From Rodentibacter genomosp. 1 (GTDB lineage Bacteria; Pseudomonadota; Gammaproteobacteria; Enterobacterales; Pasteurellaceae): a stretch of 64,000 nucleotides of DNA. Shown one piece after another: positions 25,330 through 36,433 of this stretch. The first letter of the stretch is position 1. Every line of letters starts with the position of its first letter. The stretch is from assembly GCF_001999285.1 (NCBI RefSeq), contig NZ_MLHN01000014.1:30103-94102 (forward strand), given 5' to 3'. The position numbers and the translations under genes are program-made. Below the pieces are notes generated by a model that did not search any database, was not told the DNA's origin, and worked only from the letters and a program-made list of their open reading frames with translations.

Positions 25330-26436
25330 TTACCAGTATGCCCGTAAACCGACGACAGTTTTTAAATCACGGCTACGATCAATACTGCTATTTTCATACT
25401 TCGTGCGTGTTGCCTGCCACTCTAAGAATGGTTTTAGTTTCAGCGAACCTTGTTTATAAACATAATATTCGGTTCCCACCATAAATTGGCGTTTTGTCGC
25501 TTTGTTCTCTAAACCGGAGGTCGGTTCAAATTTGTCCGTTTTATAGGCATACATCGCATAGACATTCCAATCATCATTCAAACCCTGGCGAATAACAGCA
25601 CGTACTTCATTTTTGGTTTGTTTGTTCCCAATCGATGCTTTGTTTTTTATTACTTGTTGCTCAACATCTAAACCATAGGTAGTGTGGGAAAAATTGTAAG
25701 CTAAGCCTAGTGCATAAGCATTCTGTGAAAATGAAGAGGAAATAGATTGGTTTGCAGAAATCTCACGGGTAAACCCTGTTGCAAGGGTAAAATTTTGAAT
25801 ATCATCAATTTTGTGATTAAAAATAAATGCCGTTCCCCAAACATTTTTACGTCGATTATCCAAATCTAAATTGGTATCACCCCGTTTACTTGCCCCACCG
25901 TAATACACACCAAATTTGACTTTATTATCGCCATAGTGACCTCTATAAGTGTATTGAAGTACACGGCGGGCAGCTGAATCTAATAAACCATCGGATAAGC
26001 TATAGGTGTTTGGTAAGTCGGTTTGCTTCACTTCATCCGTAATTGTCGTCATATTACCATAAACCAATTCTCCAAATTGTTTATGCCCAAAACCGGCATA
26101 AAGCTGGCGGGTATAAATATGATCAAAATCATGCTGTGACGGAGCCTCACCACGGAAACGCCATTCAACACGACCTAATGCATAAAAATCACCGCCTAGA
26201 TTTTGTTTTACCTTAAAGCCAAAACGTGAACCGTTGTTATCGACGGCGTGATTAATATGTTCTTTGGTTTCCACGCCATTCACATAATTTGTTTTATTGG
26301 AAGTGCTCTCCCACTTCACACGAAGAGAACCACTGAAATCAATATCGGTGCCGGTTTCTTTGATGTTGAATTGGTAGGCTTGTGCTGAACCGGCTACGAA
26401 TGCAGCAACAGTTAAAGCAAGAAGTGTTTTTTTCAT
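25330..26436 (-). CDS. General porin, OmpP2/OmpH-like
   Basis: 368 residues with a signal peptide (MKKTLLALTVAAFVAGSAQA). The rest is amphipathic beta strands typical of 16-strand trimeric porins: FSGSLRVKWES, FALGRVEWRF-type strands, FGHKQFGELVYGNM and a C-terminal strand ending VVGLRAYW with an aromatic terminal residue. It belongs to the Gram-negative porin_4 type found as OmpP2 in Haemophilus and OmpH in Pasteurella, and diffuses small hydrophilic solutes. It stands alone, with its own terminator. Confidence 0.88.
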   Translation of the reverse strand: MKKTLLALTVAAFVAGSAQAYQFNIKETGTDIDFSGSLRVKWESTSNKTNYVNGVETKEHINHAVDNNGSRFGFKVKQNLGGDFYALGRVEWRFRGEAPSQHDFDHIYTRQLYAGFGHKQFGELVYGNMTTITDEVKQTDLPNTYSLSDGLLDSAARRVLQYTYRGHYGDNKVKFGVYYGGASKRGDTNLDLDNRRKNVWGTAFIFNHKIDDIQNFTLATGFTREISANQSISSSFSQNAYALGLAYNFSHTTYGLDVEQQVIKNKASIGNKQTKNEVRAVIRQGLNDDWNVYAMYAYKTDKFEPTSGLENKATKRQFMVGTEYYVYKQGSLKLKPFLEWQATRTKYENSSIDRSRDLKTVVGLRAYW

Positions 26437-26557
26437 AATGCTTTCCTTATAAAAATGAAGAAAAAAATTGAACTTTTTGGAGTTTATTCTTTCCCTAAGA
26501 AGGGATCAAGCAATTTTTCATCTATGATATAGCGAAAAAACATGAGTCCATTTAATT

Positions 26558-27508
26558 TCATCTGATCAATGTATTCAGATATTCAAAAACCTGAGTCGCA
26601 GAAATTCTATCCATCGAACCTGCCGATAAATAATGCTGATTGTTTCCATAACAACCGATTAATTTAGGATCTGTTGCACCATAAAGAGTGATATTGGGTT
26701 TATCCAACGCCGCCGTTAAATGTGCTAATCCTGTATCCACAGAGACCACGGCAGTTGCATTCGCAATTTGCTTTGCCAACTCGGTGAGCGTTAGCTTTGG
26801 CAGTACTTGAACATTCGGATAATTTTTTGCTAAGCGTTCCGCCCGTTCTTTTTCTTTTTCATTCCCCCAAGGTAAACGGATTTGTATGGAAAGTGCGGTC
26901 ATTTTTTCAATTAAATTTTCCCATTCCGATTCAAGCCAATGTTTATCATCTCGGGTAGTGGAATGAAAAAAAATCACATAAGGCTCAATGGAGGTAACGG
27001 TAAAATGTTGTGCAATACCATAATCACCTTGTGAATACGGCAATTCATAATTAAGGCTTAGTGCGAATAACTGCCGAATACGTTCAACAGCGTGTTGCTG
27101 ATAGGAAATGGCGTATTTTTTATCATAAAAAAGAGAGGCTATCGGTTCTCGGATACTATGACGATCATAGCCATGCGTTGTGCCCTTTGCGAGACGGGTA
27201 GCAAAAAACGCACTTTTAAATAATCCCTGCGCATCAATCACGGCATCATAATGCTCTTTTTGGAGTAAAGTGCGGTAAGTTTTCCACTCATTTTTTGTTT
27301 GTGAGGAAAAAGGGGACTTCCGCCAACGACGGAGGGCAATAGGGATCACGCAATTCACCGCCGAATGCCATTGGGGAATTTCAGCAAAATTTTCTTCTAC
27401 TACCCAATCCACGGCTAAATTTGGGATCATTTGTTGGGCATCGGTTAATGCGGGCAATGTGTGGATAACATCGCCCATAGAGGAGGTTTTAATTAAGCAA
27501 ATTTTCAT
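26558..27508 (-). CDS. waaC: Lipopolysaccharide heptosyltransferase I
   Basis: 316 residues, GT-B fold of family 9. MKICLIKTSSMGDVIHTLPALTDAQ is the WaaC N-terminus and SVDTGLAHLTAALDKPNITLYGATDP is the ADP-heptose site. It adds the first heptose to Kdo in the inner core. Its start overlaps the stop of waaF by four bases, and the adjacent hldD makes the ADP-heptose donor, so the three form an LPS-core cluster. Confidence 0.94.
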   Translation of the reverse strand: MKICLIKTSSMGDVIHTLPALTDAQQMIPNLAVDWVVEENFAEIPQWHSAVNCVIPIALRRWRKSPFSSQTKNEWKTYRTLLQKEHYDAVIDAQGLFKSAFFATRLAKGTTHGYDRHSIREPIASLFYDKKYAISYQQHAVERIRQLFALSLNYELPYSQGDYGIAQHFTVTSIEPYVIFFHSTTRDDKHWLESEWENLIEKMTALSIQIRLPWGNEKEKERAERLAKNYPNVQVLPKLTLTELAKQIANATAVVSVDTGLAHLTAALDKPNITLYGATDPKLIGCYGNNQHYLSAGSMDRISATQVFEYLNTLIR

Positions 27509-28551
27509 GATTTTGCTAATAATGTGTTTAATTTTTCCATCACCATTTGAGGGGGAATATCAATCAAACTTTGATGATACCCCTCGGCACTATCTTTGCT
27601 TTTACGTACTTTAATTAAATCCCCCTCAATTAATCGAATAATCACCGCTTTATCGGAAAGAGGTGGCGTGTAAGTCGGGCTGGTCGGGCCGTAAAGGGCA
27701 ACTAACGGGCGATTGGTTGCGGCAGCAATGTGCATTAAACCGCTATCGTTGCTCACCACTGCCGTACAATTTGCGATAAGATCGACCGCTTGATTTAGAT
27801 TCGTTTGCCCCGCTAAATTCACACAAAAGCGTTGCTGCTCTTGAGGCAAGGTATGACGGATTTGCTCACCCGCCTCAATATCTTTTGGCGAACCGAAGAT
27901 TTCGACTGCGTAGCCTTGCTCAATGAGCATTCCCGCCAGTTCAGCATAATGATAATGAGGCCAACGTTTTGCCGGCCCAAATTCCGCTCCCGGACAAAAA
28001 CCGATAATCGGGCGTTCGTCTAAAAGTGCGGTCTGTTTTTCAAATTTTTTTAAGATTTCTGTCTGTTGCTTTTCATTTACGCTTAAATAAGGGGTTAATA
28101 CAGGAATATTTGCCGCCTCGGGAACATTATTTTTTTCAAATGCGAGCGCAACATAGCGCTGTACCATCATCGGATAATCCCGCTTGTTGTTGCGTAAATC
28201 ATTCAATAAAAAATAGCGACTTTCTCCCTTCCAACCACGTCGTACAGCAATTTTCGCAAAGAGCGGAATCAGTGCGGATTTCAATGAATTCGGCAACACA
28301 ATCGCCATTTCATATCTCCCACGCAATGCTTTTCCCAGACGATAACGCTCACCAAGAGCAAAAGTGCCATGCCCTAAAGGCATTTCAATGGCATTGCGTA
28401 CTTCAGGCATACGGGCAAGTAAAGGTTTACACCAATTCGGCGCCATGACATCAATGTTGCAATGAGGATACTGAATTTTGAGTTGTTGATATAAACTGTG
28501 CGACATCATCATGTCGCCAACCCAGGAAGGACCAATAACGAGAATATTCAT
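27505..28551 (-). CDS. waaF: Lipopolysaccharide heptosyltransferase II
   Basis: 348 residues. MNILVIGPSWVGDMMMSHSLYQQLK is the WaaF signature, later GFCPGAEFGPAKRWPHYHYAEL and SNDSGLMHIAAATNRPLVALYGPTSP (donor site). It adds the second heptose. It is upstream of waaC, with which it is translationally coupled. An inverted uptake-signal pair separates it from hldD. Confidence 0.95.
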   Translation of the reverse strand: MNILVIGPSWVGDMMMSHSLYQQLKIQYPHCNIDVMAPNWCKPLLARMPEVRNAIEMPLGHGTFALGERYRLGKALRGRYEMAIVLPNSLKSALIPLFAKIAVRRGWKGESRYFLLNDLRNNKRDYPMMVQRYVALAFEKNNVPEAANIPVLTPYLSVNEKQQTEILKKFEKQTALLDERPIIGFCPGAEFGPAKRWPHYHYAELAGMLIEQGYAVEIFGSPKDIEAGEQIRHTLPQEQQRFCVNLAGQTNLNQAVDLIANCTAVVSNDSGLMHIAAATNRPLVALYGPTSPTYTPPLSDKAVIIRLIEGDLIKVRKSKDSAEGYHQSLIDIPPQMVMEKLNTLLAKS

Positions 28552-28564
28552 TTTTCACCTTGTA

Positions 28565-28605
28565 AAAAGTGCGGTAAAAAACAAATGAATTTTTGACCGC
28601 ACTTT
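28565..28605. terminator. Inverted uptake-signal pair between hldD and waaF
   Basis: AAAGTGCGGT (28566-28575) and ACCGCACTTT (28596-28605) with a 20-base loop. It probably ends or attenuates the hldD transcript, though the T-run on the minus strand is short. Confidence 0.6.
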
Positions 28606-28645
28606 GCTTTTTAAATGTCGCAGATAAACTCAATCCAATGAGCGA

Positions 28646-29575
28646 TTAATTTTTATTGAGCCATGCCATATAGGCCGTTGTCCCTTCGGCGACAGATTTA
28701 AATTCACCTTTATAACCTGCCGCACGTAATGCAGTTAAATCCGCTTGAGTAAAGGTTTGGTAGCGGGATTTGAGATGGTCGGGGAATGGGATTGTTTCAA
28801 TTTTTCCTTTACCGTGGAATTTAATCACCGCTTCCGCAACAGCTTGGAAGGATTCCGCATTGCCGGTGCCGAGATTGTAAATGCCGGAAATACGATTTTG
28901 CCACGCCCAAATATTGACTTTCGCGACATCTTCCACATAAACAAAATCACGGAGAAACGTTTCCGAACCGGCAAATAATTTTGGATTTTCCCCTTTCAAC
29001 ATTTGATTATTTAAATGGAATGCCACACTTGCCATCGAGCCTTTGTGTTGTTCTCTCGGGCCATAAACATTGAAATATTTGAACCCGCAAACCGGCGATT
29101 CTACCGTTGGTAAAATTTTTCTCACATATTCATCAAATAAGAATTTTGAGTAGCCATAGGCGTTGAGCGGACTTTCAAATTCCCGTTTTTCAATAAAATT
29201 ATCGGTACGTCCCCCATAAGTTGCCGCACTTGAAGCATAGAAAAAGGGAATTTGGCGATCTAAGCAATAATGCAACAATTCTTTGGAATATTCATAATTG
29301 TTCTGCATTAAATATTTGCCGTCCCATTCTGTGGTGGCAGAACACGCCCCTTCGTGGAATACGGCATCAATATCGCCAAAATCATCACCGGCAATAATGG
29401 AAGCGATAAAATCTTCTTTGTCACAATAATCGGCAATATCTAAATCCACCAAATTAATAAATTTAGTTCCATCTTTTAAGTTATCGACGACTAAAATATC
29501 TTTACGTCCTATTTCATTTAATGCTTTGACAATGTTGCTGCCAATCATACCAGCGCCACCGGTTACAATAATCAT
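28646..29575 (-). CDS. hldD: ADP-L-glycero-D-manno-heptose 6-epimerase
   Basis: 309 residues from the ATG at 29575 ([14 protein letters not shown]), which has AAGGACAG upstream; the frame is open further but without support. It is a Rossmann-fold short-chain epimerase with GGAGMIGSN (NADP site), SSAATYGG and [11 protein letters not shown] (Tyr-x-x-x-Lys). It makes the heptose donor used by WaaF and WaaC next door. The order with the thioredoxin-like gene and deoC is that of H. influenzae. Confidence 0.96.
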   Translation of the reverse strand: MIIVTGGAGMIGSNIVKALNEIGRKDILVVDNLKDGTKFINLVDLDIADYCDKEDFIASIIAGDDFGDIDAVFHEGACSATTEWDGKYLMQNNYEYSKELLHYCLDRQIPFFYASSAATYGGRTDNFIEKREFESPLNAYGYSKFLFDEYVRKILPTVESPVCGFKYFNVYGPREQHKGSMASVAFHLNNQMLKGENPKLFAGSETFLRDFVYVEDVAKVNIWAWQNRISGIYNLGTGNAESFQAVAEAVIKFHGKGKIETIPFPDHLKSRYQTFTQADLTALRAAGYKGEFKSVAEGTTAYMAWLNKN

Positions 29576-29651
29576 AATGCTGTCCTTTATCATCGTATAA
29601 AATTGTTGCCATTGTAATTGATTTTCAAGTGAAGGTAAAAGCAACCATCTT

Positions 29652-30155
29652 TTAACCTAAAAACTCGGTGAAAAACAACCGCACTTTTAACCCACAGTAA
29701 CTTGTCCATCCTGTGGTGGCAAGATCCATTTTCCCTTTATTCAAAATAATGATCGTTGGCGTGACATTGGCTTGCCATTTTTGTGCGATTTCCCCTTGAG
29801 GATCATTGACTGTGGTGAAAATATAATTGTGTTCGCTTAAATACGCTTTCACCTCACTTGCATTCCCTGAACGTAGGGCAATAGAAATCACCGGATAACC
29901 TTCTTTTGCCAAATCATTAATTGCCGGGGAGGTATATTGACAATAACCGCACCAAGTTCCCCAAAAATAAATCAATGTAGGCTTATCTTGAGCAATTTGT
30001 GGGAGAAAGAAGGCATTACCCTGCAAATCATATAAGGCTGTGGTATTAATTTCCGGTGGAATCTCAGGCTTACGGATAAAATCCAAAATACTACTGACGA
30101 TAATGAACGTAAGCACAAGGGAAATGCTATTTTTGAGTAATTTTGCTAATTTCAT
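29652..30155 (-). CDS. Membrane-anchored thioredoxin-like protein
   Basis: 167 residues: an N-terminal membrane segment (about 8-26), then a periplasmic thioredoxin fold with [14 protein letters not shown] (redox CxxC) and the cis-Pro loop NVTPTIIIL. It resembles the TlpA/ScsD group; the equivalent H. influenzae gene next to rfaD is annotated as thiol-disulfide interchange protein. The partner is unknown. It is 76 bases upstream of hldD on the same strand and divergent from deoC. Confidence 0.85.
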   Translation of the reverse strand: MKLAKLLKNSISLVLTFIIVSSILDFIRKPEIPPEINTTALYDLQGNAFFLPQIAQDKPTLIYFWGTWCGYCQYTSPAINDLAKEGYPVISIALRSGNASEVKAYLSEHNYIFTTVNDPQGEIAQKWQANVTPTIIILNKGKMDLATTGWTSYCGLKVRLFFTEFLG

Positions 30156-30267
30156 AAAATGTTCAATAAAAAAGAATGGCGATAATTTATCATAAAAGTG
30201 CGGTCAAATTTCACAATATTTTGCTATCATAGCCAGGCAAATTTTTACTGTATAAAGGAGAACCAAA

Positions 30268-30939
30268 ATGGACAACAAAACCCTTGCAAAATATATTGAT
30301 CATACCGCGCTTACCGCTGATAAAAATGAGCAGGATATTTTAATGCTCTGTGATGAAGCGGTGAAATACGGTTTTTACTCTGTTTGTATCAATTCGGGTT
30401 ATATCCCCTTAGCAAAAGAGAAATTAGCAGGATCTGATGTGAAGATTTGTACCGTTGTCGGTTTTCCGCTTGGCGCTAATTTAACATCAGTGAAAGCCTT
30501 TGAAACGCAAGAAGCCATCAAAGCCGGTGCAAATGAAATTGATATGGTCATCAATGTGGGTTGGATTAAATCAAATAAATGGCAAGCGGTAAAAGACGAT
30601 ATTCAAGCTGTATTAAATGCCTGTAATGGAATACCGCTGAAAGTGATTTTAGAAACCTGTTTATTATCTAAAGAAGAAATCATTAAAGCCTGTGAAATTT
30701 GTCTGGAATTAGGTGTGGCGTTCGTCAAAACTTCTACTGGATTCAGCAAAGGCGGAGCTACCGTTGAAGATGTCGCATTAATGAAAAAAATCGTGGGTAA
30801 TATTGGTGTAAAAGCCTCGGGCGGGGTACGTGATACGAAAACGGCATTAGCCATGATTGAAGCCGGTGCAACACGTATTGGCGCCAGTGCAAGTGTTTCA
30901 ATTATTGGCTGCACTAATGAAGCACAAAGTGATTATTAA
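30268..30939 (+). CDS. deoC: Deoxyribose-phosphate aldolase
   Basis: 223 residues, class I TIM-barrel aldolase. FVKTSTGFSKGGAT carries the Schiff-base Lys, and VKASGGVRDTKTA the second active-site Lys. It splits 2-deoxyribose-5-phosphate to glyceraldehyde-3-phosphate and acetaldehyde, letting the cell use deoxynucleosides, including those from imported DNA. Strong ribosome site (AAAGGAG). A monocistronic unit with a terminator at 30942. Confidence 0.96.
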   Translation: MDNKTLAKYIDHTALTADKNEQDILMLCDEAVKYGFYSVCINSGYIPLAKEKLAGSDVKICTVVGFPLGANLTSVKAFETQEAIKAGANEIDMVINVGWIKSNKWQAVKDDIQAVLNACNGIPLKVILETCLLSKEEIIKACEICLELGVAFVKTSTGFSKGGATVEDVALMKKIVGNIGVKASGGVRDTKTALAMIEAGATRIGASASVSIIGCTNEAQSDY

Positions 30940-30941
30940 AC

Positions 30942-30972
30942 AAAAATCCGCACATATTATGTGCGGATTTTT
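30942..30972 (+). terminator. deoC terminator
   Basis: AAAAATCCGCACATA/TATGTGCGGATTTTT: long stem, tiny loop and T-run. Confidence 0.88.
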
Positions 30973-31071
30973 GTTTCTATATTTTTGAAAATCTTCTATA
31001 TAAGAAATGAAACCTTTTTAGAATTTGAGGCATGTTATTTTCAATATTGATAATCTTCAATCTATAAAGTT

Positions 31072-31551
31072 TTAGGTAGTTTCATACCAAATTCGGTTAA
31101 CGTAGTATGTTATACGCCCTGAAGGTGTTTTCACATTCACCTCATCATCAATGCTTTTACCAATTAAAGCACGTGCTACAGGGGAGTCAATAGAAATCCA
31201 GTTTTTTGCCGGATCAAACTCATCGCAGCCGACCAGACGATATTGCTTTATCTCTCCTGCGTCATCTTCTAATTCCACCCATGCGCCAAAAAAGACTTTA
31301 CCTTCTTGTTTAGGGTTGTAATCCACAATTTGTAAAACTTCTAGGCGTTTGGTGAGAAAACGCACACGGCGATCAATTTCCCGCAATCGGCGTTTACCAT
31401 AAATATACTCGGCATTTTCACTGCGATCCCCTAACGCTGCCGCATCAGACACCGCTTGAGTGACTTTGGGGCGTTCCTCTTTCCACAAAAATTTGAGTTC
31501 TTTGTCCAAAGCGTTCCAGCCTTGGCGTGTGATGTAGTTTGATTTTGCCAT
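31072..31551 (-). CDS. greB: Transcript cleavage factor GreB
   Basis: 159 residues, the length of GreB. An N-terminal coiled coil (about 1-75) has the acidic tip at SDAAALGDRSENAEYIYGK (the Asp-Glu pair that activates cleavage in backtracked RNA polymerase). The C-terminal FKBP-like domain includes YRLVGCDEFDP and ISIDSPVARALIGK. It is divergent from tex, as in Haemophilus and E. coli. Confidence 0.95.
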   Translation of the reverse strand: MAKSNYITRQGWNALDKELKFLWKEERPKVTQAVSDAAALGDRSENAEYIYGKRRLREIDRRVRFLTKRLEVLQIVDYNPKQEGKVFFGAWVELEDDAGEIKQYRLVGCDEFDPAKNWISIDSPVARALIGKSIDDEVNVKTPSGRITYYVNRIWYETT

Positions 31552-31662
31552 TTATTTTATAAAGGTCGGAAAATTTATTGAATTATATTTGAGCCAAGGT
31601 ATCAAAACCAGTATTCTATGCCCGATTTTCATTAACTTTATTTTCAACAAAGACGTATTCCG

Positions 31663-33975
31663 ATGTTAAATCAACAAATCAGTCAAATTATCGCAACAGA
31701 GCTTAATGTTGCACCTAATCAAATTCTCTCTGCCATTCAACTTGTCGATGACGGCAATACTATTCCATTTATTGCACGTTATCGTAAAGAGGCTACCGGT
31801 GGTTTAGATGATACTCAACTACGCCATTTTGAAACCCGTTTAGGCTATTTACGTGAGCTTGAAGAACGCCGTCAAAGTATTTTGAAATCTATTGATGAAC
31901 AAGGCAAACTCACCGATGAATTACGTGCCCAAATTGAAGCGACACAAAGCAAAACTGAACTTGAAGACCTCTATTTACCTTATAAACCTAAACGTCGTAC
32001 AAAGGGGCAAATTGCTATTGAGGCAGGGCTTGAGCCTCTTGCCGAGTTACTTTGGAACGAGCCAAAAAATGAGCCGGAAACGACCGCTCTTTCTTTCGTT
32101 GATACTGAAAAAGGTGTCGCTGACACGAAAGCTGCGTTAGATGGGGCACGCTATATTTTAATGGAACGTTTTGCCGAAGATGCACAATTATTGGCAAAAG
32201 TACGTCAATATTTGCAGCAAAATGCACAAATTGAATCGAAAGTAGCAGAAGGAAAAGAACAAGAAGGGACAAAATTCCAAGATTATTTTGACCATCAGGA
32301 ATTATTGAAAAATGTGCCTTCTCACCGTGCTTTGGCGATGTTCAGAGGGCGTAATGAAGGCATTTTACAGATTACCTTAAATGCAGATCCTGATGCAGAA
32401 GAAGGAACACGCCACAGTTATTGTGAAGACATTATTCGAGAACACTTGGGCGTGCGTTTCAGCGCTCTGCCGGCGGATAAATGGCGTGAACAAGTCATTG
32501 CTTGGACGTGGAAAATTAAAGTCTCTCTGCATTTAGAGACGGAATTAATGAGCGCCTTGCGTGAAAAAGCGGAGGAAGAAGCCATTGATGTTTTCGCCCG
32601 AAATCTGACCGCTCTTTTAATGGCGGCACCAGCCGGGTCAAAAAATACTATGGGGCTTGACCCGGGGTTACGCACCGGGGTGAAAGTTGCCGTGGTGGAT
32701 AACACAGGGAAATTATTGGATACAGCGACCATTTATCCTCACACCGGTCGTGAGAGTGAAGCGCGAATGACCTTATTCAGCTTGATTTGTCAGCATAATG
32801 TGGAACTTATTGCCATTGGTAATGGCACAGCCTCTCGTGAAACGGAACGTTTTGCGAAAGAGGTGATTAAAGAAATTAAAGACAATAAACCGCAAACTGT
32901 AGTGGTGAGCGAAGCGGGCGCTTCAGTTTATTCCGCTTCCGAATTTGCCGCCAATGAATTTCCAAATTTAGATGTTTCCTTGCGTGGGGCGGTATCCATT
33001 GCCCGCCGATTACAGGATCCTTTGGCAGAGCTGGTGAAAATCGAACCCAAGGCGATTGGCGTGGGGCAATATCAACATGATGTCAATCAATCTCAATTAG
33101 CCCGTAAATTAGATGCGGTCGTTGAGGATTGTGTGAATGCAGTAGGCGTTGATTTAAATACGGCTTCCGCACCATTACTTGCCCGAGTAGCAGGCATGAC
33201 AAAAACCTTGGCGCAAAATATTGTGGCTTATCGTGATGAAAACGGTCGCTTTGACAGCCGTGAGCAACTAAAGAAAGTGCCTCGTTTAGGACCAAAAGCC
33301 TTTGAACAATGTGCCGGTTTTATGCGTATTGCAGACGGAAAAAATCCACTGGATGCATCAGGGGTTCATCCGGAGGCTTATTCATTGGTAGAAAAAATCT
33401 TACAAGCGACTCAACAATCCATTCAAGAATTAATGGGAAGCCATACGGTGCGTCAGCTTAACGCCGCACAATTTACCGATGAACGTTTTGGGTTACCAAC
33501 GGTACAAGATATTTTCAAAGAATTGGAAAAACCGGGACGTGATCCTCGTGGTGAATTTAAAACCGCCACCTTTATTGAAGGTGTGGAAGACATCACCGAT
33601 TTAAAAGCCGGAATGATTTTAGAAGGCACAATCACGAATGTCACCAATTTTGGCGCATTTGTAGATATTGGGGTACACCAAGACGGGCTGGTACATATTT
33701 CATCACTCAGTGATAAATTTGTAGAAGATCCACATCAAGTGGTGAAAACCGGTGATATTGTGAAAGTCAAAGTGTTAGAGGTGGATATTCCTCGTAAACG
33801 CATTGCACTGACCATGCGATTAGATGAAAGTGCGGTAAAAAATACCGATAAATCTGACCGCACTTCATCGGCTAAACCAAAGGCGAATATATCACGTCAA
33901 GATCGAAGCTCACGCCCAAATAATAGTGCAATAGGCAATGCCTTTGCGGATGCCTTGAAGAACTGGAAAAAATAG
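31663..33975 (+). CDS. tex: RNA-binding transcription accessory protein Tex
   Basis: 770 residues. The N-terminal Tex domain has [17 protein letters not shown]. The YqgF-like domain ([15 protein letters not shown]), helix-hairpin-helix repeats ([30 protein letters not shown]) and an S1 domain ([23 protein letters not shown]) follow in the normal order. A basic, Ser-rich tail ends it. It affects transcription and stress tolerance in several genera. A hairpin (ATCTTCCGA/TTCGGAAGAT) follows the stop, without a strong T-run. Confidence 0.95.
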   Translation: MLNQQISQIIATELNVAPNQILSAIQLVDDGNTIPFIARYRKEATGGLDDTQLRHFETRLGYLRELEERRQSILKSIDEQGKLTDELRAQIEATQSKTELEDLYLPYKPKRRTKGQIAIEAGLEPLAELLWNEPKNEPETTALSFVDTEKGVADTKAALDGARYILMERFAEDAQLLAKVRQYLQQNAQIESKVAEGKEQEGTKFQDYFDHQELLKNVPSHRALAMFRGRNEGILQITLNADPDAEEGTRHSYCEDIIREHLGVRFSALPADKWREQVIAWTWKIKVSLHLETELMSALREKAEEEAIDVFARNLTALLMAAPAGSKNTMGLDPGLRTGVKVAVVDNTGKLLDTATIYPHTGRESEARMTLFSLICQHNVELIAIGNGTASRETERFAKEVIKEIKDNKPQTVVVSEAGASVYSASEFAANEFPNLDVSLRGAVSIARRLQDPLAELVKIEPKAIGVGQYQHDVNQSQLARKLDAVVEDCVNAVGVDLNTASAPLLARVAGMTKTLAQNIVAYRDENGRFDSREQLKKVPRLGPKAFEQCAGFMRIADGKNPLDASGVHPEAYSLVEKILQATQQSIQELMGSHTVRQLNAAQFTDERFGLPTVQDIFKELEKPGRDPRGEFKTATFIEGVEDITDLKAGMILEGTITNVTNFGAFVDIGVHQDGLVHISSLSDKFVEDPHQVVKTGDIVKVKVLEVDIPRKRIALTMRLDESAVKNTDKSDRTSSAKPKANISRQDRSSRPNNSAIGNAFADALKNWKK

Positions 33976-34067
33976 TATGTTTATCTTCCGAGGGATTTAT
34001 TCTTCGGAAGATTGACTTTAAGGGAGATGGACGTTTTATTTGTTGCTACATTGGAAAGAGTTGTTTA

Positions 34068-35597
34068 TCACATATTTGCTAATTTTTGTAATAACCTATC
34101 CATTGCCCGATATCCTAACGCTTCGGCTAAATGAAGCTGGGAAATGTGTTTTTCTTCATTCAGATCGGCAATGGTACGGGAGACTTTGAGAATACGGTGA
34201 TAGGCACGCACTGAAAGTCCGAGTTTATTCAATGCATTTTCAAGAAATAATGCGTCTTTTTCGCTCAATCTACAATCACGTTCAATTTCTTTACCGGTTA
34301 AATAGGCGTTGATTTTGCCGGCTCGAGCTAATTGAATTTCTCGTACTTTTAATACTTTTTCCCGCACTTGTGCACTGGTTTCACCTCGATCGCCTGAATG
34401 TTGTAAACTCCCTTGTGGTAATAGCGGCACTTCAATGGATAAGTCAAACCGATCTAAAAATGGGCCGGATAATCGGTTTAAGTAGCGTATAATTTGCTGC
34501 GGTGATGTGCGATTATGTGTGCCGGTGTAATGTCCCGTGGGGCTAGGGTTCATTGCGGCAACCAATTGGAAACGTGCAGGAAATTGAATTTTTGCATTGG
34601 CTCGTGAGATGACAATTTCGCCACTTTCCAAGGGTTGGCGTAAAGCATCAAGGACTTTTCGCTCAAATTCCGGTAGTTCATCTAAAAAAAGCACACCATT
34701 ATGCGCCAAGGAAATTTCTCCTGGTTTAGGGATCGTACCACCGCCCACGAGTGCGGGTAGTGAGGCACTATGATGTGGAGAACGGAAGGGACGTTGTTTC
34801 CAATTGTGGAGATTGAGTTCATTTTGCACAAGGCTTGTCACAGAGGCGGTTTCAATGGCTTCTTGATCACTCATTTCTGGTAATAGTGCTGTTAGACGGC
34901 TTGCTAGCATAGTTTTCCCCGTTCCCGGAGGGCCAAGCAAAAGTAAATTGTGTTGTCCTGCAGCGGCAATAGTGAGTGCCCGTTTAGCATGTTGTTGCCC
35001 AATAATATCTGTTAAGTCTAAGTGATTTTTATACTGAAAACTTACCGCTCTTTCTCTCGTTAATTCCGTGGCAGTCGGCAATTTTTCCTGATTATTAAGA
35101 AACTGCACAACATCAAGTAGGGTTTGAGCGAAGTAGGTGTTTTGTTCTGAGACTAATGAGGCTTCATTAGCATTTTGCTTGGCAATAATAAGTTCTCGTT
35201 TGGATTTTTGTGCAGAAAGAATGGCCGGAATGACTCCATGAACACCTCTTAAATGCCCAGTGAGCGCAAGTTCACCTAAAAATTCAAATTGTTTTAAACG
35301 ACCGACATCTAATTGATCGGATGCCGCGAGAATTCCGATAGCAATAGGTAAATCAAACCGTCCCCCTTCTTTGGGTAAATCTGCCGGTGCAAGGTTTACG
35401 GTAATACGCTTTGCCGGATATTTAAATTGTGCGTTCATTAATGCACTACGTACGCGATCTTGCGCTTCTTTGACTGTTTTTTCAGGTAATCCTACGAGCG
35501 TAAATCCTGGTTTCCCGTTGCTCAAATGGACTTCAATGGTAACAAGTGGGGCCTGCACGCCCATAGAGGCTCGGCTATAAACGATGGCTAGGGACAT
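34068..35597 (-). CDS. comM: Competence helicase ComM (Mg-chelatase-like AAA+)
   Basis: 509 residues: an N-terminal Lon-protease-like fold (LAIVYSRASMGVQAPLVTIEVHL), AAA+ core with GPPGTGKTMLASR (Walker A) and GVLFLDELPEF (Walker B), and the C-terminal Mg-chelatase domain (LSVRAYHRILKVSRTIADL). ComM is a hexameric branch-migration helicase that widens recombination during natural transformation. It lies downstream of engB with its own uptake signal upstream; in H. influenzae these two genes are also neighbours. Confidence 0.95.
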   Translation of the reverse strand: MSLAIVYSRASMGVQAPLVTIEVHLSNGKPGFTLVGLPEKTVKEAQDRVRSALMNAQFKYPAKRITVNLAPADLPKEGGRFDLPIAIGILAASDQLDVGRLKQFEFLGELALTGHLRGVHGVIPAILSAQKSKRELIIAKQNANEASLVSEQNTYFAQTLLDVVQFLNNQEKLPTATELTRERAVSFQYKNHLDLTDIIGQQHAKRALTIAAAGQHNLLLLGPPGTGKTMLASRLTALLPEMSDQEAIETASVTSLVQNELNLHNWKQRPFRSPHHSASLPALVGGGTIPKPGEISLAHNGVLFLDELPEFERKVLDALRQPLESGEIVISRANAKIQFPARFQLVAAMNPSPTGHYTGTHNRTSPQQIIRYLNRLSGPFLDRFDLSIEVPLLPQGSLQHSGDRGETSAQVREKVLKVREIQLARAGKINAYLTGKEIERDCRLSEKDALFLENALNKLGLSVRAYHRILKVSRTIADLNEEKHISQLHLAEALGYRAMDRLLQKLANM

Positions 35598-35643
35598 AGG
35601 AATCCTAAAAGTGCGGTTAAAATTTAAAAAGTTTTCGTACTAT

Positions 35644-35687
35644 AAAAAAAGCCAGTGGTGAAATCACTCATCACTGGCTTTTTTTGC
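35644..35687 (-). terminator. engB terminator
   Basis: AAAAAAAGCCAGTGGTGA and TCACTGGCTTTTTTT: a strong stem with A/T runs on both sides, between engB and comM. Confidence 0.88.
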
Positions 35688-35711
35688 GATCTTACTCGCA
35701 AAATTTAGATT

Positions 35712-36329
35712 TTATTCAGCGAAAACCGGCGAGAACCAACTATCTAATTTTGTTGCAAGTTTATCAATACCAATTTTATTTTGTGCTGAAAAGGCTTCCA
35801 CTTGTATATCGCCTTGGAAAGGAAGAATAGCTTCCCGCACCATTTTCACTTGTTTACTCCGAGCGCTTTGGCTTAATTTATCTGCTTTGGTGAGCAGGAG
35901 TAAAATCGGTAAATCTGCGGAAACCGCCCATTCAATCATTTGTTGATCGAGATCTTTTAGGGGGTGACGAATATCCATCAATACGACTAAACCAGCTAAA
36001 CATTCCCGTTTTTGCAAATATTCTCCTAAGGATTTTTGCCACTGAATTTTCATTTGCTCCGGTACGGCAGCATAACCGTAGCCCGGTAAATCCACAAGTT
36101 TACAATTCGGTTCGACTTCAAATAAGTTGATAAGCTGAGTTCGCCCCGGGGTTTTAGAGGTGCGAGCCAGGTTTTTTTGATTTGTTAACGCATTGAGTGC
36201 GGTAGATTTTCCCGCATTTGATCGACCGGCAAAGGCGATTTCAATACCGCTATCTTCCGGAATTGAGCGGATATTCGGGGAGCTAGTGAGAAAATGGGTT
36301 TTGTGATAATTCAGTTTAATTTCAGACAT
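35712..36329 (-). CDS. engB: Ribosome-biogenesis GTPase EngB/YsxC
   Basis: 205 residues. G1 is [13 protein letters not shown]3 is DLPGYGYA and G4 is LLTKADKL, all in the normal places for this essential circularly unremarkable TRAFAC GTPase needed for 50S subunit assembly. It is separated from comM by a terminator and divergent from the DUF535 gene. Confidence 0.95.
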   Translation of the reverse strand: MSEIKLNYHKTHFLTSSPNIRSIPEDSGIEIAFAGRSNAGKSTALNALTNQKNLARTSKTPGRTQLINLFEVEPNCKLVDLPGYGYAAVPEQMKIQWQKSLGEYLQKRECLAGLVVLMDIRHPLKDLDQQMIEWAVSADLPILLLLTKADKLSQSARSKQVKMVREAILPFQGDIQVEAFSAQNKIGIDKLATKLDSWFSPVFAE

Positions 36330-36433
36330 AATTTTTCCTTTGATATTGTGGCGTAAAGCATACCATAGATCGTAATTTTGCTGAAATTGTGTAAAATAGT
36401 TTTGCTTAAGAATCTATTCACATAACAATAAAA